DNA of 64,000 nt from positions 141,564 to 205,563 of the forward strand of contig NZ_CABFKH010000003.1 in NCBI RefSeq assembly GCF_901764975.1, in the 5' to 3' direction. Shown here in pieces: positions 8,788 to 18,248 of the stretch (within the stretch, counting starts at the first letter, position 1; the number at the start of each line of letters is the position of its first letter). The notes below the pieces were generated by a model that did no database searches, was not told the origin of the DNA, and worked only from the letters and a program-made list of their open reading frames with translations. This DNA comes from Actinobacillus indolicus. Lineage in GTDB: Bacteria > Pseudomonadota > Gammaproteobacteria > Enterobacterales > Pasteurellaceae. The position numbers were made by a program, and so were the translations under genes.

Positions 8788-9462
8788 CTATTTCGCTTCA
8801 GCAGGTTTTTCCGTTTCTTTTGTTTCCGTTACCGCTTCTTTAACTGCTTCTACTTTTTCTGTAATAGATTGTTTAATTGTTTCCAAGGTTTCAGATGCTT
8901 TCTCTGAATCAGCTTTTTCTGGATTAGCTTTTTCTGCATCTTTAGAACCCGCATTTGAATCGGAGGCAACATTTTGAATGACTTTACCAAAATCATTCAT
9001 TTTCTCTGAGATAGCAGCTTTCGCTTCGTTCATAGATGAACCGAGACTATCTTTGACTGCATTCCATTTATCTTCATAAACTTTTACTGCTTCAGCAATG
9101 CGTCCTTCTACTGAATTTTTCATTTCAGTTACTTTCGCTTCAGCTTCAGCAATTTTACTTTCAGCACTTTTTTGAATTTCAGCGATTTTGGTATCGGTTT
9201 GTTTCTGAAGTTCTGCAATTTTTTCATCTGCTGTTTTTTGAGCTGCTGCTATTTTTTCATCAGCGGCTTTTTGTACTTCTGCAATTTTTTCTTGGGCTTG
9301 TTTTTCTGCGAGTGCAATTTTCTCATCCGCTTGTTTTTGGACTTCGACGAGTTGTGATTGTGTCGCTTTGAGATCAGCTTCAACTTTAGATTTACCATTA
9401 TCACAAGCAACGAGAGAAAATGTTGAACCTAGAACAAGTAGTGCTAAGAGTGATTTTTTCAT
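8788..9462 (-). CDS. Lipoprotein with long alanine/lysine coiled coil
   Basis: 224 aa. A type II signal peptide ends in the lipobox LVAC (Cys20), so the mature protein is lipid-anchored. Residues about 25-115 form a continuous amphipathic helix built from an 11-residue repeat of the form ADEKIAEVQKA, with at least seven copies; a charged low-complexity tail rich in EKAD/ETKE follows. No enzyme domain is recognisable. A structural role, such as a spacer from the outer membrane into the periplasm as for Lpp-like alanine-zipper proteins, is inference. The neighbouring gene 73 bp upstream on the same strand encodes a second, differently repeated lipoprotein with a near-identical signal (MKKSLL), suggesting old duplication of the leader. 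Confidence 0.75.
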   Translation of the reverse strand: MKKSLLALLVLGSTFSLVACDNGKSKVEADLKATQSQLVEVQKQADEKIALAEKQAQEKIAEVQKAADEKIAAAQKTADEKIAELQKQTDTKIAEIQKSAESKIAEAEAKVTEMKNSVEGRIAEAVKVYEDKWNAVKDSLGSSMNEAKAAISEKMNDFGKVIQNVASDSNAGSKDAEKANPEKADSEKASETLETIKQSITEKVEAVKEAVTETKETEKPAEAK

Positions 9463-9487
9463 AGGTGTATCTCCTTAAATTTTGTTA

Positions 9488-9516
9488 TAAAAAAGGCACA
9501 GTATTGACTGTGCCTA
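9488..9516 (-). terminator. Terminator between the two repeat lipoprotein genes
   Basis: Minus strand: AGGCACAGT, loop CAAT, ACTGTGCCT, then TTTTTT. It separates the two lipoprotein genes into independent units. Confidence 0.85.
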
Positions 9517-9535
9517 ATTATTATACTAAAAGAAA

Positions 9536-10135
9536 TTATTTAGTTTCTACTGCTGATTTTACTTCTTCAGCTTTTGCTTCAATTGCTTTCTTTGCTTCTT
9601 CAACTTTAGTTGCTGCTGCATCTTTAGCTTCAGTTGCTGCTTGCTTAGCTTCTTCAACTTTAGTTGCTGTTGCATCTTTCACTTCAGTTGCAGTATTTGT
9701 TACTGCTTGTTTAGCTTCTTCAACTTTAGTTGCTGCTGCATCTTTCACTTCAGTTGCAGTATTTGTTACTGCTTGTTTAGCTTCTTCAACTTTAGCTGCT
9801 GCAGCATCTTTAGCGTCAGTAACAGCATTTGTTACTGCCTGTTTAGCTTCTTCAACTTTAGCTGCTGCTGCATCTTTAGCCTCAGTAACAGTGTTTGTTA
9901 CTGCTTGTTTAGCTTCTTCAGCTTTAGCTACAACTGCTTCTTTTGTTTCTGTCGCTGCTTTTGATACAGCATCTTTTGCCTCTTCAGTTTTTGCTGCGAC
10001 AGTATCTTTCACTTCAGTTGCTGCTGCTTGTGCAGATTCTTTAACTTCTGCTGCTTTTTCTTTTGCTTGATCACAAGCTGCTAAAGAAATTGTTGCTACA
10101 CCTAATACTAAAGCCGTTAATAATGATTTTTTCAT
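9536..10135 (-). CDS. Lipoprotein with 22-residue tandem repeats (LEA/apolipoprotein-like)
   Basis: 199 aa with lipobox LAAC (Cys20). Most of the mature protein is a tandem 22-residue repeat, consensus VEEAKQAVTNTATEVKDAAA plus two residues. Four to five copies lie between about residues 70 and 180, with degenerate 11-residue half-units on either side. The DNA repeats are 66 bp and very similar to each other, so copy number could change by slippage or recombination. The pattern of Ala, Lys and Glu at fixed spacing predicts a long amphipathic helix like those of LEA and apolipoprotein repeats. Function is unknown; membrane- or stress-protective roles are only an analogy. Confidence 0.72.
   Translation of the reverse strand: MKKSLLTALVLGVATISLAACDQAKEKAAEVKESAQAAATEVKDTVAAKTEEAKDAVSKAATETKEAVVAKAEEAKQAVTNTVTEAKDAAAAKVEEAKQAVTNAVTDAKDAAAAKVEEAKQAVTNTATEVKDAAATKVEEAKQAVTNTATEVKDATATKVEEAKQAATEAKDAAATKVEEAKKAIEAKAEEVKSAVETK
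9619..9930. repeat. 66-bp tandem DNA repeats within the lipoprotein gene
   Basis: Successive 66-bp units share long identical stretches (the segment reading GCTTGTTTAGCTTCTTCAAC on the plus strand recurs). The period is a multiple of three, so unit loss or gain would keep the frame. Boundaries are approximate. Confidence 0.75.
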
Positions 10136-10161
10136 GTAAACTTTCCTATAAAAGTAAGAAT

Positions 10162-10191
10162 AAAAAGACGCTCTATATTGAGCGTCTTTTT
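10162..10191. terminator. Bidirectional-looking terminator after rne
   Basis: AAAAGACGCTC and GAGCGTCTTTT flank a six-base loop, with A and T runs on both sides. On the minus strand it follows the rne stop codon and precedes the repeat lipoprotein gene. Confidence 0.85.
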
Positions 10192-10242
10192 AGAGTCTAA
10201 ACTAAAAGTTTAGTTCCTTGTATTTTTCTATTTGCTTATTTG

Positions 10243-13182
10243 TTAAGCAGTTGTTTTAGCAACACGAGGAGCAGAGTAAACATGGCTTACTGCGCTACTA
10301 TGTCCACCAAAGCCTTTACCATAGAAATAATATTTAGAGTTTTGCCACTCTTTGACTTGAATGATTTCAATCTCTTCTACTGGTGCGCTCGCTACAGTCA
10401 TTGTTGATTGAGTGTGTTGTACGCGAGAAAAAGTCCCTAATTTTCCAACAAACTGATACTGGCTTTGATATACCTCAGTAGGTTGTTCTACTTGGATTTC
10501 TGTTTCACTCTGTTCAGTCATTTTTGTTGTTACATGAGCAGATTTTTTGCGTTCATGATTCTCTTTAACCAAATCACGATCTGTTGATTGTGATACAACG
10601 AGTCCAAAAGGTTTTGCGGACAATGCAACGGCTTTTTCATCCACTTCGTCAATGGTATTTTCTGCTTTAGGACGGCGTTTATGGTTGTCTTTCACTAAAT
10701 CACGGTCAGCTTCTTGTTTAACAAAATAACCGAAAGGCACGGTAGATTCTTTATTTTCTACATTAACCGTTTGTACTGTTTCCTCTTGTTCAACAACCGG
10801 TTGCTCTTGTTGTTGTAGGATTTCATCAACGGACAAGAAACGTGGTTTCTCTTCTACCACTGCTTTTGGCGGTTCGCTAAATTTCACCCAGATCTTACCG
10901 CTTGCAAGTTCAGGCGAAGCGACAGCTGAAGTTAATGGCATTGCTGCTTTCACTTCTTCACGACGTTCGCGGCGACGTTGATTGCCCACACGTAAATGAC
11001 GTGGTAAACGACGCTGACGAGACTCACGTGGTTCGCTACGCTCTTCTGCAATGTTCTCTGTACCTTCAATTACATTTTCAGTTACTGGCGCAATCACTGG
11101 CTCGCTAACAAATGGATTTACGTTAACATCTTCTGTTGTTGCTAAAGATGCCGTCATTTCTGTTGGGTTTTCCCCAGACTCAACACGCACTTTTTTACGT
11201 AAATCACGACGCTGACGACGTTCTGCCACTTTAGTTTCACGCTGTACAGGCTGATGTTGCTCCGCAGGTTGTTGCACGACTTCTTCGACAATTTCACGAC
11301 GTTTTTTCGATTCAGCTTGAACAGCTACAGAGTCTTTTGTTACTTCTACCGTCGTTGCCTTACGTTCTTGGCGTTCATTGCGATTCGGGCGTTCACGGCG
11401 TTGCTGACGACGTTCACGTTGATTGCGAGCTTTGCCTTTACCTTGTTTCTTCTCAGGTTCTTTCTCTTCGCTTGCAAACATTGCTTTGATTTTCGCAATA
11501 ATTCGACTGATTAACGAAGGTTTTGCTGGCTCAACTGGTGTTGGTGCAGGCTGTAAATTTAACTCTGAGCTTTGTAATACTGATTCAACGGTAATCACTG
11601 GCTCATTACGGCTGACCAACGCTTCTTCTGAATGGTGATGATGAACGTGATTTTCTTCATCTTGTTCTTGGTAGCGTTTCGCTAAATCGTAACTTAAGGT
11701 CGGAACGATCTCGTTCTCACGCAGGCGATACACGCTAAAGTGTGGGGTTTCCATACTTTCGGTTGGTACCACAATCACTTGAACATCGTGACGTTTTTCA
11801 ATGTCACTAATCGCCTTACGTTTTTCATTTAACAGGTACGAAGCAATTTCCACAGGCACGATAGCGTGAACCTGTACTGAGTTTTCTTTAATCGCTTCTT
11901 CTTCTAACAAACGTAAAATGGAGAGTGCAATCGACTCGTTATCACGAATTTTTCCAGTACCTTGACAGCGTGGGCAAACGTGTGACGACGCTTCGCTTAA
12001 CGACGGACTTAAACGCTGACGGCTCATTTCGAGCAAGCCGAAACGAGAAATACGTCCAAACTGGATTCTTGCACGGTCTTGACGCGTTGCTTCACGGATA
12101 CGGTTTTCCACTTCACGTTGATGACGAACTGGGGTCATATCAATAAAGTCGATCACTATTAAACCGCCCAAGTCACGCAAACGTAACTGACGAGCAATTT
12201 CGTCTGCCGCTTCCAAGTTGGTATTTAATGCGGTTTCTTCAATATCGCCACCACGAGTTGCGCGGGACGAGTTGATGTCGATAGCCGTCAATGCTTCAGT
12301 CACATCAATTACAATAGAACCGCCTGATGGCAAACGCACTTCACGTTGGAATGCTGATTCAATTTGTGACTCGATTTGATAGTGACTGAACAACGGTACT
12401 TCACCTTCATATAGGCGAACACGGTTGATAAAATCAGGACGGACAAGACGGATATGATTTTTCGCTTTCTCAAATACCTTGCGGTTGTCGATCAAAATCT
12501 CACCAATATCACGGCGAAGATAATCACGGATTGCACGCACAATCACATCACTTTCCTGATGAATTAAGAAGGGTGCTGGGCGAGACTCTGCTGCTTTTTT
12601 GATTGCTTCCCAATGATGTAATAAAACTTTCAAGTCCCATTGTAACTCTTCAGGGGATTTACCCACCCCAGCGGTACGCACAATTAAACCGACATCTTCA
12701 GGCACATCTAAGCAATCTAACGCTTCTTTCAGCTCTAAACGTTCGTCCCCTTCAATACGACGAGAAATACCGCCAGCACGGGGATTATTTGGCATTAAAA
12801 CAAGATAGCTACCTGCCAAAGAGATAAAGGTCGTTAAAGCTGCTCCTTTATTACCACGTTCTTCTTTGCTGACTTGAACAATAACTTCCGCCCCTTCTTG
12901 AATAATATCTTTAATGTTTGGGCGACCTTGGAACACATAGCCTTCAGGGAAGTATTCACGCGAAATCTCTTTTAACGGAAGAAAACCATGACGCTCTGCA
13001 CCGTAATCAACGAATGCTGCTTCAAGACTAGGTTCAACACGGGTAATTTTACCTTTGTAGATATTCGCTTTCTTTTGTTCGTGTCCTGGGCTTTCAATAT
13101 CCAAGTCGAACAGTCGCTGTCCATCAACAAGGGCAACACGCAACTCTTCTTTTTGAGTTGCATTGATTAACATTCTTTTCAT
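10243..13182 (-). CDS. rne: Ribonuclease E
   Basis: Endoribonuclease that starts mRNA decay, processes rRNA/tRNA precursors and scaffolds the degradosome. The catalytic half is complete. An S1 domain spans about residues 39-119. The DNase-I-like subdomain carries the two metal-binding Asp residues in [13 protein letters not shown] and VIDFIDMTP. The zinc-link is CPRCQGTG near residue 402. The C-terminal half (about 520-979) is low-complexity: Arg-rich patches ([23 protein letters not shown]), acidic stretches and two similar segments ending DRDLVK(D/E)NH, likely RNA- and partner-binding sites. 979 aa, somewhat shorter than the E. coli enzyme. A long leader with a stem precedes it, suggesting autoregulation. 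Confidence 0.96.
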   Translation of the reverse strand: MKRMLINATQKEELRVALVDGQRLFDLDIESPGHEQKKANIYKGKITRVEPSLEAAFVDYGAERHGFLPLKEISREYFPEGYVFQGRPNIKDIIQEGAEVIVQVSKEERGNKGAALTTFISLAGSYLVLMPNNPRAGGISRRIEGDERLELKEALDCLDVPEDVGLIVRTAGVGKSPEELQWDLKVLLHHWEAIKKAAESRPAPFLIHQESDVIVRAIRDYLRRDIGEILIDNRKVFEKAKNHIRLVRPDFINRVRLYEGEVPLFSHYQIESQIESAFQREVRLPSGGSIVIDVTEALTAIDINSSRATRGGDIEETALNTNLEAADEIARQLRLRDLGGLIVIDFIDMTPVRHQREVENRIREATRQDRARIQFGRISRFGLLEMSRQRLSPSLSEASSHVCPRCQGTGKIRDNESIALSILRLLEEEAIKENSVQVHAIVPVEIASYLLNEKRKAISDIEKRHDVQVIVVPTESMETPHFSVYRLRENEIVPTLSYDLAKRYQEQDEENHVHHHHSEEALVSRNEPVITVESVLQSSELNLQPAPTPVEPAKPSLISRIIAKIKAMFASEEKEPEKKQGKGKARNQRERRQQRRERPNRNERQERKATTVEVTKDSVAVQAESKKRREIVEEVVQQPAEQHQPVQRETKVAERRQRRDLRKKVRVESGENPTEMTASLATTEDVNVNPFVSEPVIAPVTENVIEGTENIAEERSEPRESRQRRLPRHLRVGNQRRRERREEVKAAMPLTSAVASPELASGKIWVKFSEPPKAVVEEKPRFLSVDEILQQQEQPVVEQEETVQTVNVENKESTVPFGYFVKQEADRDLVKDNHKRRPKAENTIDEVDEKAVALSAKPFGLVVSQSTDRDLVKENHERKKSAHVTTKMTEQSETEIQVEQPTEVYQSQYQFVGKLGTFSRVQHTQSTMTVASAPVEEIEIIQVKEWQNSKYYFYGKGFGGHSSAVSHVYSAPRVAKTTA

Positions 13183-13502
13183 TGTGTTTTCTCATTTTAT
13201 TTTTGTTAGTGCTATTCATAGGGTTCGGGTTTGTATTTTTGCTAATCTGTCAATCTCCCGACTGTCTAAGGACAAACTGACGTGAACCCTATGATCTAAG
13301 GTGATCTATTTTATGTCTTACACTCAACATTTGACTGCATAATCAATCACGATATTTGCATTTTTAACCGTTGCAAGCGGTACTTTTTGTCTAATTTTTT
13401 ACAAATTTATTCAGTAAAATTCAATAGACAGAAAAAGCGAACCATTATGGCATTTTAAGAGAAAAATAGAAAGGTAAAAGTAGGGGTATTCGGGAGAAAA
13501 AA
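13183..13502 (-). promoter_or_regulatory. rne upstream region / structured 5' leader
   Basis: The gap between rne and the next gene upstream is 384 bp and has no ORF I can support. On the minus strand it contains an 11-bp perfect long-range pairing, TCATAGGGTTC (13216-13226) with GAACCCTATGA (13284-13294), enclosing about 57 bases and lying just before the rne start. E. coli rne has a 361-nt leader whose stem-loops let RNase E control its own mRNA; a similar role here is inferred from position only. A plus-strand-oriented USS-like core lies at about 13372-13380. Confidence 0.5.
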
Positions 13503-13557
13503 TCAAGCGATCGGATTTCTCTGATTTGTAAAAAACAGCACAAAACCGACCGCTTGT
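13503..13557 (-). terminator. USS-based hairpin after the mscS-like gene
   Basis: CAAGCGATCGG and CCGACCGCTTG (13504-13514 and 13547-13557, approximate) form an imperfect inverted pair of uptake sequences 10 bases past the stop codon at 13567. Likely terminator of the mechanosensitive channel gene. Confidence 0.5.
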
Positions 13558-13566
13558 AAAATGCGA

Positions 13567-14481
13567 TTAAGATTTCGAGAACGTCACCGATGTTTCAGCT
13601 GGCAAATGTAAATCCAACTGATTATACGGAATCGAAATCCCAGCCTTATCAAAGCCAATTTTTACTTTTTCCAAAATCGCAAATTGTGTACTTGAATAGT
13701 TATTCGTCTGCACCCACGGACGCACAAATAACTGCACACTGCTTGCCGCTAAGTTACCGACCGCAATGGTAGGCTCTGGATAGTGTAAAACATTTTCATC
13801 TTCAAACAGAATTTGAGCAATAATCTCTTTGGCTTTCTCAATATCGGACTCATAGCTAATGTCAAAAATAAAATCAATGCGACGAGTTTCATTGCGAGAA
13901 TAGTTGGTGATACTGTCGGCGAACACCTTTCCATTTGGGATCAGTACCGTTTTGTTGTCGCCCGTTCTTAGCTCCAACATCAAAATCCCCATTTGCTCAA
14001 CTTTGCCTGATTTACCGCCCGCTTCAATAAAATCGCCTTTTTTGAACGGTTTAAAGATCAGCAACATCACGCCCGCCGCAAAGTTTTGTAATGAATTCTG
14101 TAACGCCAAACCGATAGCCAAACCCGCCGCACCGATTAACGCCACCAGCGAGCTAGTGTTGATTCCAAGTTGAGAAAGGGTGGCGATGATGGTTATCAGC
14201 AAGAAGAGAAAATAAGCGATAGACATCACAAAGCTCTGCAACATCTCATCTTTACTTGAAACTAATACCGCCTTACCAATGACTCGGCTAAAGAATCTTG
14301 CCAAATAGCGCCCAATGATAAAAATTGCGATAGCGATCAACAATTTTGTTCCGTAGGGAATAATCCAATCATGTAAAAGCCCTTGAAAATCTAAATTTTT
14401 TACATCACTGATAATTTCTTTTGCTTCTGGTGGGAGCGTAAGTTCTGGGGTTTCTTTTGCTTTGTCAGCCGTTGTGGTCAT
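13567..14481 (-). CDS. mscS: MscS-family small-conductance mechanosensitive channel
   Basis: Inner-membrane channel that opens on membrane tension to release solutes in hypo-osmotic shock. Three N-terminal helices are followed by the pore helix TM3 (LVALIGAAGLAIGLALQNSL with conserved Gly/Ala packing), the beta domain with FKPFKKGDFIEAGG, and the alpha/beta vestibule. I start at ATG 14481 (304 aa) because GGAGAAAACC precedes it and homologues begin shortly before TM1; the frame remains open to 14523. It is divergent from rluC across 110 bp. The hydrophilic N-terminus before TM1 (about 40 residues) is a little longer than in E. coli MscS. Confidence 0.9.
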   Translation of the reverse strand: MTTTADKAKETPELTLPPEAKEIISDVKNLDFQGLLHDWIIPYGTKLLIAIAIFIIGRYLARFFSRVIGKAVLVSSKDEMLQSFVMSIAYFLFLLITIIATLSQLGINTSSLVALIGAAGLAIGLALQNSLQNFAAGVMLLIFKPFKKGDFIEAGGKSGKVEQMGILMLELRTGDNKTVLIPNGKVFADSITNYSRNETRRIDFIFDISYESDIEKAKEIIAQILFEDENVLHYPEPTIAVGNLAASSVQLFVRPWVQTNNYSSTQFAILEKVKIGFDKAGISIPYNQLDLHLPAETSVTFSKS

Positions 14482-14591
14482 GGTTTTCTCCAATGAATCA
14501 ATAAAATCAGCATATTCTATCATGTGTAAGCCGAATTCTTCGGGGAATTTATGGTAGAATTCGACTAATTTTCCTTATTTTTGAAATCAAA

Positions 14592-15554
14592 ATGACCACA
14601 GAAAAAGTAATTAGTGCCAGCGTTCAATTTTTTACGATCAGTGATGATGAGGCTGGACAACGTTTGGATAACTTCTTACTCGCCAAGCTCAAAGGCGTGC
14701 CAAAAAGCCTGATTTACCGCATTGTGCGTAAAGGCGAAGTGCGAGTGAACAAAGGGCGGACTAAACCCGAATATAAATTGCAAGCGGACGATATTGTACG
14801 AGTGCCGCCTGTGCGTGTAGCAGAAAAAAATGAAGCCCCGATTTCGACCAAACTCAACAAAGTCGCCGAACTTGAACATCAAATTCTTTATGAAGATGAT
14901 GTAATGTTAGTGATTAACAAACCGTCTGGCATTGCCGTTCACGGCGGTAGCGGTTTAAGTTTTGGTGTGATTGAAGCCTTACGAGCATTACGCCCTGAAG
15001 CTCGTTTTTTAGAACTAGTTCACCGTATCGACCGAGATACATCAGGGTTGTTGTTGGTTGCGAAAAAACGTTCCGCATTGCGTAATTTGCACGAACAGTT
15101 GCGTGAGAAAGTGGTACAGAAAGATTATCTCGCACTCGTACGTGGGCAGTGGCAATCGCACGTTAAAGTGATTAAAGCCCCGCTATTGAAAAATGAATTA
15201 GCCAGTGGCGAACGCATTGTACGAGTAAGCGAAGAAGGCAAACCGTCCGAAACTCGATTTGTGATTGAAGAACGTTATCCGACAGCGACTTTAGTCAAGG
15301 CTTCGCCAGTTACAGGCAGAACGCACCAAATCCGTGTACATACTCAATACGCAGGGCACCCGATTGCCCTTGATGATAAATACGGTGACCGTGAATTTGA
15401 CCAAAAAATGCAACAAGCGGGTTTAAACCGTCTATTTTTACACGCCCATTCTATTCGATTTGTTCACCCAAAAACAGGTGAAGAAATGGTTGTGACAGCA
15501 CCGTTGGATAAACAACTGAAAGCCGTATTGGCGAAGTTGAGGGCAGAGAAATAA
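14592..15554 (+). CDS. rluC: 23S rRNA pseudouridine synthase RluC
   Basis: Isomerises uridines 955, 2504 and 2580 (E. coli numbering) of 23S rRNA to pseudouridine. 320 aa: an S4 RNA-binding domain at about residues 20-75 (QRLDNFLLAKLKGVPKSLIY) and an RsuA/RluA catalytic domain with the nucleophile Asp147 in HRIDRDTSG, followed by GRTHQIRVH. Assignment to RluC rather than RluD rests on overall similarity and on the enterobacterial-like sequence GGSGLSFGVIEALR. The stop codon overlaps the folP start by one base, so the two genes are translationally coupled. Confidence 0.92.
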   Translation: MTTEKVISASVQFFTISDDEAGQRLDNFLLAKLKGVPKSLIYRIVRKGEVRVNKGRTKPEYKLQADDIVRVPPVRVAEKNEAPISTKLNKVAELEHQILYEDDVMLVINKPSGIAVHGGSGLSFGVIEALRALRPEARFLELVHRIDRDTSGLLLVAKKRSALRNLHEQLREKVVQKDYLALVRGQWQSHVKVIKAPLLKNELASGERIVRVSEEGKPSETRFVIEERYPTATLVKASPVTGRTHQIRVHTQYAGHPIALDDKYGDREFDQKMQQAGLNRLFLHAHSIRFVHPKTGEEMVVTAPLDKQLKAVLAKLRAEK

Positions 15555-16405
15555 TGCAAATCCATTACAAAAATTTCCAAGGATCTGACCGCTTGTTAGA
15601 TCTCAGTTCCCCGAAAATTATGGGGATTTTGAATTTTACCCCTGATTCATTCTCCGATTCGGGCAAATTTTTTACCCTTGATAAAGCCCTGTTTCAAGTG
15701 GAGAAAATGCTCAATGATGGGGCGGATATTATTGATATTGGTGGCGAGTCTACCCGTCCGAATGCGGAAATTGTTACCCTTGAGCAAGAGTTGGAACGGG
15801 TTGTGCCGTTGGTTGAAGCAGTTCGCAAGCGGTTTGATTGCTTGATTTCGGTAGATAGCTCAAAGGCGGAAGTATTTCGTCAGTCGGCACAAGTTGGGGC
15901 GGATATTCTCAATGATATTCGTGCATTACAAGAGCCGAATGCCCTAGAAACTGCCGCAGAATTAGGCTTGCCTGTTTGTTTAATGCATATGCAAGGCACA
16001 CCGCAAAATATGCAACAAAATCCTGAATATGACGATGTGGTGGAAGAAGTCGCGGATTTTCTCAACCAACGCATTTTTGCTTGCACAATGGCTGGCATTC
16101 CCAAAGAGCATATTATTTTAGATGTCGGCTTTGGTTTTGGTAAAACGGTGCAACATAACTATCAACTGCTGAAACATCTAAACGCCTTTGTCGCTTCGGG
16201 CTATCCTGTGTTAGCTGGGCTTTCCCGTAAATCGATGATCGGCAATGTGATCAATAAACCTGTCGATCAACGTGTCGCAGGCAGTGTCGCAGGGGCATTG
16301 CTTGCGGTACAAAATGGGGCGAAGATCGTGCGAGTTCACGATGTGGCGGAAACTGCTGACGCTTTGAAAGTGTGGCAAGCGATGGTGAATGCAGATAACA
16401 TTTAG
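15554..16405 (+). CDS. folP: Dihydropteroate synthase
   Basis: Condenses p-aminobenzoate with 6-hydroxymethyl-dihydropterin pyrophosphate to dihydropteroate; the target of sulfonamides. 283 aa TIM barrel with the signatures GILNFTPDSFSDSG (residues about 24-37), GGESTRP and ISVDSS, plus the C-terminal Lys/Arg-containing LAGLSRKSM. Start ATG overlaps the rluC TAA. The p-aminobenzoate genes (pabB/pabC-like) and folB are elsewhere in this window. No insertion or substitution typical of plasmid-borne sulfonamide-resistant variants stands out by eye, though resistance cannot be judged from sequence reading. Confidence 0.95.
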   Translation: MQIHYKNFQGSDRLLDLSSPKIMGILNFTPDSFSDSGKFFTLDKALFQVEKMLNDGADIIDIGGESTRPNAEIVTLEQELERVVPLVEAVRKRFDCLISVDSSKAEVFRQSAQVGADILNDIRALQEPNALETAAELGLPVCLMHMQGTPQNMQQNPEYDDVVEEVADFLNQRIFACTMAGIPKEHIILDVGFGFGKTVQHNYQLLKHLNAFVASGYPVLAGLSRKSMIGNVINKPVDQRVAGSVAGALLAVQNGAKIVRVHDVAETADALKVWQAMVNADNI

Positions 16406-16417
16406 CGGAGGTAAACC

Positions 16418-17602
16418 GTGCAACAGTTGCAATCTTTTCATGCTACATGGCAAGTTTTTCTGACTTTTTTACGTTTGGGGCTGACTTCTTTTGGCGGGCC
16501 TGTCGCCCATTTAGGCTATTTTCATCATGAATTTGTTGAGCGTAAAAAATGGCTTACGGAACAAGAGTATGCGGATTTGGTTGCTCTTTGCCAATTTTTG
16601 CCCGGCCCTGCCAGTAGCCAAGTCGGTATGGGCATTGGTTTAATGCGTTCGGGCTATTTAGGCTTGGTTGCGGCATGGGTTGGCTTTACTTTGCCATCAG
16701 CTCTGGTGCTGATTTTATTTGCGTTAGGGGCTGTTCATTTTCAAGAAATCATTCCAGCAGGCTTGTTACATGGTTTGAAAGTTGCGAGTGTGGCAATCGT
16801 AGTACAAGCGGTTTGGGGTATGATGAAAATGTTCTGTAAAGATCAAAAACAGATTGCGACCATGGTCTTTGCCACAACCGTGGTGTTACTGTTCCCATCT
16901 GCGTGGGTACAAGTGTTAGTGATTGTTTTGGCGGCATTCATCAGCTTAGCTTGGTTACCACAACCGCAAGTCAGCCAAACATCATCAAGCTCAACAGGTT
17001 CCAAAAAAATGGCTTTGTTTAGCCTAGGGCTATTTTTTATATTGTTAGTAGGCTTACCGCTTTTGGCTTATCACGGATCTTCCCATTATTTAGCGATGAT
17101 CGATGCCTTCTACCGAAGCGGTGCGTTAGTCTTTGGCGGCGGGCACGTGGTATTGCCGTTATTACAGACGGAAACCGTAAGCACAGGGTGGATCAGCGAT
17201 GATCTCTTTTTAGCCGGATATGCCTTAGCGCAAACTGTACCAGGCCCATTATTTACCTTTGCTGCCTTTTTAGGTGCGGCCGATCAAGGTTGGCTTGGCG
17301 GCGTGGTAGCATTATTGGCAATCTTTCTGCCGTCAGCATTATTGGTATTGGGTGCATTACCGTTTTGGGCAACATTAAGAACGAATCCATTGGCTCAAAA
17401 AGCGTTGGTCGGCGTGAATTCCGCCGTGGTCGGTTTATTATTAGCTGCCCTTTATAATCCTATTTGGATCAATGCAATTTTACACCCTAAAGACTTTTGC
17501 CTAGCATTAATCGCTTTCGTCGCATTAATGTTTTGGAAACTTCCTGCATGGCTTGTGATTGTTGCAAGCGGTGCGATCAGTGCAATTTTTTACACATTTT
17601 GA
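16418..17602 (+). CDS. chrA: Chromate transporter (ChrA/CHR family, two-domain)
   Basis: Predicted inner-membrane anion exporter of 394 aa with two homologous CHR halves. Each half carries the family motif: FGGPVAHLGYF followed by FLPGPASSQ in the N-terminal half (about residues 25-72), and FGGGHVVLPLL followed by TVPGPLFTFAAFLG in the C-terminal half (about 245-290). Starts at GTG 16418 behind GCGGAGGTAAACC, a good ribosome site. Chromate efflux is the family name, but many members have other or unknown substrates, and there is no chrB-like regulator here. It lies in a run of housekeeping genes, 12 bp after folP. Confidence 0.82.
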   Translation: MQQLQSFHATWQVFLTFLRLGLTSFGGPVAHLGYFHHEFVERKKWLTEQEYADLVALCQFLPGPASSQVGMGIGLMRSGYLGLVAAWVGFTLPSALVLILFALGAVHFQEIIPAGLLHGLKVASVAIVVQAVWGMMKMFCKDQKQIATMVFATTVVLLFPSAWVQVLVIVLAAFISLAWLPQPQVSQTSSSSTGSKKMALFSLGLFFILLVGLPLLAYHGSSHYLAMIDAFYRSGALVFGGGHVVLPLLQTETVSTGWISDDLFLAGYALAQTVPGPLFTFAAFLGAADQGWLGGVVALLAIFLPSALLVLGALPFWATLRTNPLAQKALVGVNSAVVGLLLAALYNPIWINAILHPKDFCLALIAFVALMFWKLPAWLVIVASGAISAIFYTF

Positions 17603-17608
17603 GGATAT

Positions 17609-17953
17609 ATGACAAAAATCTACGGCATTAAAAACTGCGATACCGTGAAAAAAGCGATCAAATGGCTTGCGGATAACAACTTAAACCCACAACTTCACGA
17701 TTACCGTGTTGATGGCTTAGATCCTGCGTGGTTAGCTGAAATGGCAGAGAAATTTGGCTGGGAGAACTTAGTCAATAAACGTAGCACCACTTGGCGTGGG
17801 CTTGATGATGAGATTAAAAATAATCTCAACAAAGAGCTGGCATTAAAGGTGTTAAACGAACAACCAACCTTAATCAAACGTCCGATTGTGATTGCTGATA
17901 ATGTGGCGTTGATTGGGTTTGATGAAAAAGAATATGCTCAAGCATTTAAGTAA
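17609..17953 (+). CDS. yffB: ArsC/Spx-family reductase-like protein (YffB type)
   Basis: 114-aa thioredoxin-fold protein of the ArsC family. One conserved Cys (Cys10 in GIKNCDTVKKA) sits at the position of the ArsC catalytic Cys, and the C-terminal motif LIKRPIV matches the arsenate-reductase-like fold. The E. coli homologue YffB lies next to dapE, as here; it binds glutathione weakly and has no proven arsenate reductase activity. A dedicated ArsC lies at 62965 in the window, so this one probably does something else. It is followed with overlap by a small membrane-protein gene and then dapE. Confidence 0.85.
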   Translation: MTKIYGIKNCDTVKKAIKWLADNNLNPQLHDYRVDGLDPAWLAEMAEKFGWENLVNKRSTTWRGLDDEIKNNLNKELALKVLNEQPTLIKRPIVIADNVALIGFDEKEYAQAFK

Positions 17954-18248
17954 AAGGCTGTTTACTCTCAGCATTATTGCTTTATTTATTGCCGTTCCTT
18001 TGGCTTTTTCTGCCTCGTATTCTCATTTCCGAGATATTGTTGATATCATGGACATTACTGGGTGTGAGACAATGGAGTTATGTGAGCAACTTTATGAAAA
18101 ACCCTTTACGATTTTTCTAAAATACGATTTACCAGTTATATTCGGATTTATATTTTTTTGCCTTTTGGTATTGTATTTTTTATCAAAAGGGGCAAATCAA
18201 CTGTTTAATATTTTGAGAGCAATATGGAAAAACAAATCATCACATTAG
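17934..18248 (+). CDS. Small two-helix membrane protein of unknown function
   Basis: Not recognised. About 104 aa from ATG 17934; an earlier in-frame ATG at 17913 is possible. Two hydrophobic helices (about residues 8-28 and 66-90) flank a loop with two cysteines ([13 protein letters not shown]), and a basic C-terminus follows. It overlaps the end of the yffB-like gene by 20 bp and the start of dapE by 25 bp, so it is real coding sequence in a tightly packed operon rather than a chance ORF. The loop cysteines could form a disulfide if the loop is periplasmic; that is speculation. Confidence 0.6.
   Translation: MLKHLSKRLFTLSIIALFIAVPLAFSASYSHFRDIVDIMDITGCETMELCEQLYEKPFTIFLKYDLPVIFGFIFFCLLVLYFLSKGANQLFNILRAIWKNKSSH

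Noticed and set aside
9465..10070. Long plus-strand ORF opposite the 22-residue-repeat lipoprotein
   Set aside because: It is the antisense of a repetitive gene; regular codon usage keeps the opposite frame open. No ribosome site or signal, and the minus-strand gene has a lipobox and terminator.
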